64,000 nucleotides of DNA from Chryseosolibacter sp040902445 (GTDB lineage Bacteria; Bacteroidota; Bacteroidia; Cytophagales; Cyclobacteriaceae). The notes below the pieces were generated by a model. That model saw nothing but the letters and a program-made list of their open reading frames with translations, did not search any database and was not told the DNA's origin. Shown here piece after piece: positions 58,821 to 64,000 of this stretch (its first letter is position 1; every line of letters starts with the position of its first letter). The stretch lies in the NCBI GenBank assembly GCA_040902445.1, contig JBBDXJ010000288.1:1-64000 (forward strand), given 5' to 3'. Both the position numbers and the translations under genes were made by a program.

Positions 58821-60713
58821 CTAATTAATTGGCGCCGGAGTTTCATTGACAAAATCACCGCGCAATGTTCTGAATCGCTTTCTCGCCTCGGCCGCAAAAA
58901 CACTTCCGGGATATTTCGTGAGAAACTCACGATAAATTTCCATGGCCTTGTCTTTATCTTTTAACTGACGCTCATGGATCTCACCCTGCAGGAAGAAAGC
59001 ATCATCTGAGAATACATCCTCGGCATACTCGTCGAGAATTCTTTGAAGAAGGGCAATTGCCTCCGTGAACTCCCCTCGTTTCATCCGGATATTCGCCTCC
59101 AGCCAGTAGACATCATCGAGAATCGTTTGGTTTGAAAATGCGACACTGTCTGAAATACCCTGCTTCAGCTGATTTATTTTCAACAACGCTGAATCAATTT
59201 TATTTTGATACAATAGCAATTCGACCAGAGCGTATTGACGCAGTGCCTGACCCACGGAATCAAAGGCGATATTTTCCTTAATCCGCATGCTGAGATCCAT
59301 AGCATCGTTTGCAATTTCGCGGGTAGTGGCTTCTTTCAAAATATCCAGGTGCTCCTGGGCAAGCCTGAAATTACCTTTGTAGTAAGATAGCTTTGCATTT
59401 TTCAATTTCGCTTCATACCCGACAGGGTTTTCTTTTTGGGTTTTTTCCACCTGTGAATACAGAAGTGTTGATTCCCATGCCTCGCCTTTTAGTAAATAGA
59501 TATCTCCGAGATCAAGTTTTGCTTTTGACTTCAGGTAAAGTGTTGCCCGCGAGTTATTGATCAATTGGTTTAATATTTCAATGGCAGAATCTTTCTGGTC
59601 CAAATAATTTGCATAGAGCAATGCCTGATTCCGGGAGGCATCTAAAGAATTGGGATTGGTGGGATATTCTGCGATAAATTTCTGGTAGTCCTCGATCAGC
59701 GCCTTAACCGAATCTGCATTTACCGGAAAAGTCTGTTTTACCCGGGCTTCCCGTGTCCTGATAAGGCCAAGCCTCGCAAGGAGATGATTCGAGGTGCCTC
59801 GATATTCTTTGATCACATAGCGGTATATCTTGGAGGCATTGTCATAGTCATCATTGTCTAAAGCAACGCGTGCAACTTCGAGTGATTTTTCACCTTCGCG
59901 CTTGTAACGTTTATCGTAAGCACGGGCCTGAATAAAAGACGCGTAGAAATTCTTTTGCTGCATCGTGACCCATATCAACAGATCGGAATAAACCTCAACA
60001 TCCGGATTTTGCTGAACTTTATCGTAAAGAAGGCGTTCGAGGCTTTCCAGTTCTTCGGGTTTGGTAAGCAATGCCTGCATTACGTTTTTGACGTACTGAA
60101 TGTTCGCCGAACTTTGAGTGACATAGCTTAGATACTCCTGAACCATTTTATCCTGCTGGCCCTGAATTCTGTAAAGCATGGCGAGCTCAAGACAAAAAAG
60201 ATATGGGTTGCCCAAATAGTTCCTGCACTCATTGAGGGTCATGATCGAATATTCGGATAATGAACGCGCGGCGAGATAATCAGACATCATTTTGGCCAGT
60301 TGCATATTTGACCGCACGTCGGCGCTCATATCCTTAAAATGCCGGTCTGCTTTCGTAACCTCTCCTGAGCGAACATAGATCAAACCTACATCCAGTTTGT
60401 ATTGCATATTCTCGGGGTCTCTCCTCAAAACTTTTTTAAGGTAATCCAGCGCATCACCAAAGGCCCCCATATCGATCATCAGATTCAAATAATTATTGTG
60501 GATGAGCGGAATATTTGCCTCCGTCCGGCTGAGGTCCTTGTAAAGATCGATCGCTTTTTTCTTATCCCCCTTTACAAGGTATTCATTTGCAAGCTGTACT
60601 TCGGCATGATTTTGCCCTGATACGCTAAATGACAAGAGCAAAAGCGCTGTTAAGAATACAACCCTGGTATTAATTAGTATTATATATATGTTATTGTAAT
60701 TATAATTAGTCAT
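58821..60713 (-). CDS. Exported TPR-repeat protein
   Basis: 630 aa. N terminus MTNYNYNNIYIILINTRVVF leads into a hydrophobic signal core (LTALLLLSFSVSG). The body is a long series of TPR-like helical hairpins: ANEYLVKGDKKKAIDLYKDL, GAFGDALDYLKKVLRRDPEN, GDIYLLKGEAWESTLLYSQ, KRGEFTEAIALLQRILDEYA, KDKAMEIYREFLTKYPGS. It resembles Bacteroidota outer-membrane or periplasmic assembly scaffolds. Its first 43 bp are almost pure AT and adjoin a DnaA-box cluster, so part of the N terminus may reflect an origin element. Confidence 0.9.
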   Translation of the reverse strand: MTNYNYNNIYIILINTRVVFLTALLLLSFSVSGQNHAEVQLANEYLVKGDKKKAIDLYKDLSRTEANIPLIHNNYLNLMIDMGAFGDALDYLKKVLRRDPENMQYKLDVGLIYVRSGEVTKADRHFKDMSADVRSNMQLAKMMSDYLAARSLSEYSIMTLNECRNYLGNPYLFCLELAMLYRIQGQQDKMVQEYLSYVTQSSANIQYVKNVMQALLTKPEELESLERLLYDKVQQNPDVEVYSDLLIWVTMQQKNFYASFIQARAYDKRYKREGEKSLEVARVALDNDDYDNASKIYRYVIKEYRGTSNHLLARLGLIRTREARVKQTFPVNADSVKALIEDYQKFIAEYPTNPNSLDASRNQALLYANYLDQKDSAIEILNQLINNSRATLYLKSKAKLDLGDIYLLKGEAWESTLLYSQVEKTQKENPVGYEAKLKNAKLSYYKGNFRLAQEHLDILKEATTREIANDAMDLSMRIKENIAFDSVGQALRQYALVELLLYQNKIDSALLKINQLKQGISDSVAFSNQTILDDVYWLEANIRMKRGEFTEAIALLQRILDEYAEDVFSDDAFFLQGEIHERQLKDKDKAMEIYREFLTKYPGSVFAAEARKRFRTLRGDFVNETPAPIN

Positions 60714-60970
60714 GTTAATAAGTGGATAAATAATCGTTCCGGTTTGCTGTGGATGGACTGTTTATTAAATTTAAGGACCAATTAGGTCTGTATCAATACG
60801 TTAAAGCTTTATCAACAATTATATTTTAAGTGGAGAAATACAATGTTGATAAGTTGATCTGTGGGTTATTGTTGGTAAGTGCTATTCTATTAACAATTAA
60901 AATTAACCCTTGTTAGCCTAAACGTTTTTTCCGGGAATTTGATTCTACAAATTTATTTGTCCACAAATGA
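60670..60970. other. Candidate replication origin (oriC) with DnaA-box cluster
   Basis: The 257-bp gap 60714-60970 contains four 9-mers matching TTATCCACA at 8 of 9 positions: TTATCCACT (minus, 60721-60729), TTATCAACA (plus, 60809-60817), TTATCAACA (minus, 60844-60852) and TTGTCCACA (plus, 60957-60965). Three more match 7 of 9: 60748-60756, 60860-60868 and 60870-60878, all minus. On the left lies a 43-bp almost pure AT tract (60670-60712) suited to unwinding. mnmG (gidA), often near oriC, is 2.6 kb to the right. No dnaA gene is in the window. Confidence 0.55.
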
Positions 60971-62686
60971 TCAATAGGTTATAAACATTTCACCCGCCCC
61001 TATATCCCAGTTGGCTTTTACCCCTTTGATTATTGTTGAGCCGTCAGCAGCCCTGTAGTAAATGATCTTTTCTGCTTCAAGATTTTTATGATAGTTGCCT
61101 GGGTCCCATCTGCCGTTTTGGTTGCTATCTATAATGAGTCGTATCTGGTAATCAGCGGGCATAAGATCTTCAAATCTCACTTTAGGTTTGTTTATAATCT
61201 GTCTGAGAATTTTATAGCTGTTATCGATTAATTCAACGATGAAAGATTTTTCGCCTGTCTTGATTTCAATATTAATGATAGAGAGATCCTGTTCATTTAG
61301 AGGTTTTACCTTTTGGGTTAGACGTTTTGAACTATCATTTTCGATGCTGATGAATGCTGCTGTTGCCAAAACGAATTCATTGACTACCGGGGTTTTCTTT
61401 TCGCTTGCAGGCTGTTCCGGTTTTGGGGGCTGGGCCCGCCGCATGCCGCCTCTTTGCTGCCCATTTGGTTCAGCCGTTTCAAATAGGGCCCGGTCGAGTT
61501 TCTTGCGTATCGTGAGTTGTTTCGAGAGTGCGTGCCAGGTCACGTCTTCTTTAGTGAAATTCACTTTTGTAAGTGAATCGAGCTGGAAGAAGAGGCTGTC
61601 GAAATTAATTTCTTTCACGGGTTTGGTAAACAGAAGCGTGGCTTCCATTTCTCCGCGATGGGCAAAGATAGAAGCCGACTGTATCCGGCCTTCAAAGGGT
61701 TCTGGCGTGACTTCCCTGCTTAGAAACTTGGCGTATAGTGTGGTATCAATTGCATTGTCGATACTATCTATCGCAAGAAGGTGGATCTGGAGACTGTCTT
61801 TATCCGTCGTTTTATACAATCTGATGTTTGCCTGGTCTTCACCAAAGGTATAAGTGATGTCTGTTGAATCGGTAGCGGTAAGCTGAAAAGTTCGTAGGTT
61901 CTTCGTGGTCCTGATATTGAAATAGGTGTTATAGGGTCGGGCGCTTGTTAGTTTGAGCGGCCCAGCATCGAGCCGGACCAACCCGACTGAGATGTCTTTG
62001 ATGTTTTCCAGGAGGTATTGATACTCACTTCTGAAGCCATATGATTCTGTTCGGCTGTTTACGACCAGGTTTCGGTTCTTATCTTCAAATGCGTAGAGGT
62101 AATAATTATCTGGCTTAAGGTGACTGATCTTAAATTTCCCTTTTTCATCTGTCCTGGTAAAATATACTGCCGGATGTTCGAGAATATTGAAGGTGTCATT
62201 CTCTACGTGGAGGGCGACTGCAGCGTCTTTTATCTCCTTGCCTTTTAGCATGTCATAAATTGTGCCTTCGATTGAGAGTGAATCAATATAAGTGCCGGTA
62301 CTGTAGGCCAGTTGCAGATTTCTCACCGGGTTTTTTTCTGTAATGTCCTGAACAGATTCCCGGAAGTTAAACGTATATGTTGTGCTGTCTTGCAGCGGAT
62401 CTTCGAAAGTGAGAATGATTGAATTTTTTCTGTTAACGATCTTGTATTCTTTACCTATGGTAGGAGTTATAATAAGTTGTTCCTTCGGGGCATTTAGAAT
62501 TACGTTTTCGGAGAAGATCAGCTGGATCTCTTTTTCGTTGAAATTTATTGCTTCATTGGGGGGGATCGCTCGTTCCAACACCGGGGGAATAGTATCCTTT
62601 GGACCTCCTGTTGGGGAGCTTTGACGCGCGCACGACAGCAGGAAAATTATATAAATGAACCAATGAAGATTTTTATTAAGATTCAT
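60971..62686 (-). CDS. Ig-like (Big_5) domain lipoprotein
   Basis: 571 aa. Signal with lipobox LLSC (lipidated Cys at 19, MNLNKNLHWFIYIIFLLSC). The first 130 residues are a Big_5 Ig-like domain (PTGGPKDTIPPVLERAIPPN, FSENVILNAPKEQLIITPTI). A carboxypeptidase-regulatory-like beta-sandwich follows (about 135-230, YFTRTDEKGKFKISHLKPDN, YYLYAFEDKNRN), then a long linker and a C-terminal strand domain with IRLIIDSNQNGRWDPGNY. This is a well conserved Bacteroidota envelope lipoprotein. Its ATG overlaps the methyltransferase stop by ATGA, and it ends at the DnaA-box cluster. Confidence 0.9.
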   Translation of the reverse strand: MNLNKNLHWFIYIIFLLSCARQSSPTGGPKDTIPPVLERAIPPNEAINFNEKEIQLIFSENVILNAPKEQLIITPTIGKEYKIVNRKNSIILTFEDPLQDSTTYTFNFRESVQDITEKNPVRNLQLAYSTGTYIDSLSIEGTIYDMLKGKEIKDAAVALHVENDTFNILEHPAVYFTRTDEKGKFKISHLKPDNYYLYAFEDKNRNLVVNSRTESYGFRSEYQYLLENIKDISVGLVRLDAGPLKLTSARPYNTYFNIRTTKNLRTFQLTATDSTDITYTFGEDQANIRLYKTTDKDSLQIHLLAIDSIDNAIDTTLYAKFLSREVTPEPFEGRIQSASIFAHRGEMEATLLFTKPVKEINFDSLFFQLDSLTKVNFTKEDVTWHALSKQLTIRKKLDRALFETAEPNGQQRGGMRRAQPPKPEQPASEKKTPVVNEFVLATAAFISIENDSSKRLTQKVKPLNEQDLSIINIEIKTGEKSFIVELIDNSYKILRQIINKPKVRFEDLMPADYQIRLIIDSNQNGRWDPGNYHKNLEAEKIIYYRAADGSTIIKGVKANWDIGAGEMFITY

Positions 62687-63567
62687 TTCCGGGCTATATA
62701 AATTAAGCTTGAAAATTCATGGGTGGCATTTGCTTCCCTGTTTGATCTCCATCCCTGAATTATGGCATTTGCCATATTTGTAACGCCGTTAGTTCCGTTT
62801 TTATACTTTTCACTCAGCAAGCTCACGTAGTAGGAATCCAGGCGCATGGGTACAACATTAATTAATTTGAGGTTATGATGTGATAAAAGCATCCGCATCG
62901 TGGCTCTGGAGAAATGCCAAAGGTGACGGGGAACATCATATCCTGCCCAGTATTCTCCGTATCTATTTGCATCGAGGCTTTGCAGGTTTGGTACTGCAAT
63001 AAACATAGTGCCATTTTTATTCATGTGGCTCTTTAACCTGGATATCGTTTCATTTAAGTCACTAATGTGTTCCAATACATGCCAAAGAGTGATTACATCA
63101 AAGTCAGTGTTGAGTTCGTTGATGTGAGATGCAATTTCTGTCTCCGTGATTTCCTTTGCCTGGGTACGCGCTGTTGTAGAGGGTTCAACTCCCGAAATGA
63201 TCATTTTATGTTTTTTGCATTCTTCAAGGAATGCGCCCGTGCCACAACCATAATCCAGAATGGAAACAGGTTTATTCAAGCTGTGTTTCCGGATAAGGTT
63301 GTATTTCCATTTTAAGGTAAAGGTCCGGCTAACTTTATAGACCTTGTCAACCAGGCTGGGGGATTTGTTGGAATGAGAAATGTAGGCTTCGGACTGATAA
63401 TAGTCCGGCAATTTATTTTCTTCGGGCCGTGGATTTGTGATTACAAATCCGCACGCTTTACATTTCTGCAGTGTAAATGTTTCATGGGAAACTGTATAAT
63501 CCTTACAGGATAAGTAATCAGCGAAGTGAGTTTCCCTGCACACAGGACATTCCGACAAAGACTGCAT
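62683..63567 (-). CDS. Class I SAM-dependent methyltransferase with zinc-ribbon N terminus
   Basis: 294 aa. The first 45 residues are a zinc ribbon with Cys7, Cys10, Cys36 and Cys39 (CPVC, CKAC). The methyltransferase domain (about 95-230) shows ILDYGCGTGAFLEECKK (SAM site), ISGVEPS, VITLWHVLEHISDLNETI and FIAVPNLQSLDANRYG. The substrate is unknown. The ATG overlaps the TAA of mnmG by one base and its stop overlaps the next ATG, so mnmG, this gene and the lipoprotein form one operon. Confidence 0.9.
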   Translation of the reverse strand: MQSLSECPVCRETHFADYLSCKDYTVSHETFTLQKCKACGFVITNPRPEENKLPDYYQSEAYISHSNKSPSLVDKVYKVSRTFTLKWKYNLIRKHSLNKPVSILDYGCGTGAFLEECKKHKMIISGVEPSTTARTQAKEITETEIASHINELNTDFDVITLWHVLEHISDLNETISRLKSHMNKNGTMFIAVPNLQSLDANRYGEYWAGYDVPRHLWHFSRATMRMLLSHHNLKLINVVPMRLDSYYVSLLSEKYKNGTNGVTNMANAIIQGWRSNREANATHEFSSLIYIARK

Positions 63568-64000
63568 TACTTTCCAAGGTATATGGTCAGCACTGAAATA
63601 TCCGATGGTGAAACTCCGCTGATGCGGGAAGCCTGGCCGATGGTTTCGGGTTTTATTTTCTTGAGCTTCTCTCTGGCTTCGGACGAGAGCGCTTTAACGC
63701 GATTGTAGTCGAAGTCAGTCTTTATCCTGTAATTTTCCAGCCCTTCAATTTTTTTTGCCAGCTTCTCTTCGCGGTCAATGTAGGATTCGTATTTCAGAAT
63801 GATCTCGACTTGTTCCTGCACGTCTGTTGAGTATTTCTTGAGGAGGACATTCAGATTCCTGTCGATCACTTTTATTTCTTCCATGCCTATATGGGGGCGA
63901 CGAAGAAGTTTAAGGACCGGCACTTTTTCTTTGATAGTTGCCGTGTTAAAAGCCGAGAGGTCATCGTTGACCACCTCCGGATCAACTTTGATTTTTCGCA
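63567..64000 (-). CDS. mnmG: tRNA uridine 5-carboxymethylaminomethyl modification enzyme MnmG, partial
   Basis: C-terminal 143 codons of MnmG/GidA, which with MnmE installs the cmnm5 group at U34 of certain tRNAs. The gene continues beyond the right edge of the window (the frame is open to 64000). Typical C-terminal sequences are seen: VEIILKYESYIDREEKLAKK, IEGLENYRIKTDFDYNRVKA, LSSEAREKLKKIKPETIGQA, and SRISGVSPSDISVLTIYL. Its neighbours downstream on the same strand are a methyltransferase and a lipoprotein. Confidence 0.92.
   Translation of the reverse strand, partial: RKIKVDPEVVNDDLSAFNTATIKEKVPVLKLLRRPHIGMEEIKVIDRNLNVLLKKYSTDVQEQVEIILKYESYIDREEKLAKKIEGLENYRIKTDFDYNRVKALSSEAREKLKKIKPETIGQASRISGVSPSDISVLTIYLGK

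Noticed and set aside
1..64000. Search for tRNA, rRNA, tmRNA, insertion sequences or phage genes
   Set aside because: No T-loop sequence with matching arms, no transposase motif and no terminal inverted repeats with target duplications were seen by eye; a covariance-model scan would be needed to exclude small RNAs.

Overview
This window looks like a chromosomal segment of a Bacteroidota bacterium, most likely a member of the Cytophagales. Several features point that way. Two giant proteins end in type IX secretion (T9SS) C-terminal sorting domains. Many genes encode signal peptides or lipoboxes. There is a TonB-dependent receptor, a long-form IspH, and a YpdA-type bacillithiol disulfide reductase. 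At least two genes have a TAnnTTTG-like -7 promoter box upstream. No rRNA, tRNA, CRISPR array, insertion sequence or phage gene was seen. The taxonomic call is an inference from gene content, since no database search was possible.

Layout. 1-9.7 kb: secreted and housekeeping genes (GATase-like secreted protein, DPP IV peptidase, ypdA, a TonB receptor followed by a fructosamine kinase-like gene, ispH). 9.7-14.6 kb: an HtrA/Deg protease with a small basic protein behind it, an rRNA methyltransferase, and an exported M20 amidohydrolase. 14.9-31.0 kb: the most striking region, a three-gene cassette present twice in tandem. Each cassette has a small exported Kre9/KNH-like protein with a C-terminal membrane segment, a giant T9SS surface protein, and an exported caspase-fold (clan CD) peptidase of 398 aa. 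The small protein and the caspase are highly similar between copies. The giant proteins share only their C-terminal portions and carry different N-terminal domains. 31.2-46.7 kb: secreted proteins of unknown function, a DUF1801 gene with alkC, an MBL hydrolase, a paralogous pair of exported proteins, a frameshifted GAF gene, a PrsW protease, a nitroreductase, an amidohydrolase lipoprotein and a TPR-diacylglycerol kinase pair. 46.8-55.4 kb: M14 peptidase, DUF3500 protein, hutF, and a DinB-PBP4-GH3 operon linked to cell-wall turnover. 55.4-64 kb: rluB-like gene overlapping scpB, a DksA-like gene, a TPR protein, and an operon mnmG-methyltransferase-Ig-like lipoprotein that runs off the right edge.

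A 257-bp gap at 60714-60970, about 2.6 kb from mnmG (gidA), holds a cluster of DnaA-box-like 9-mers next to a very AT-rich tract and is a candidate replication origin. Several intergenic stretches hold eroded gene fragments (isoaspartyl peptidase, GNAT, VOC, possibly a methyltransferase). Short dispersed palindromic repeats sit at gene ends, and some contain the stop codon of the neighbouring gene. ispH appears to start at a rare ATT codon.
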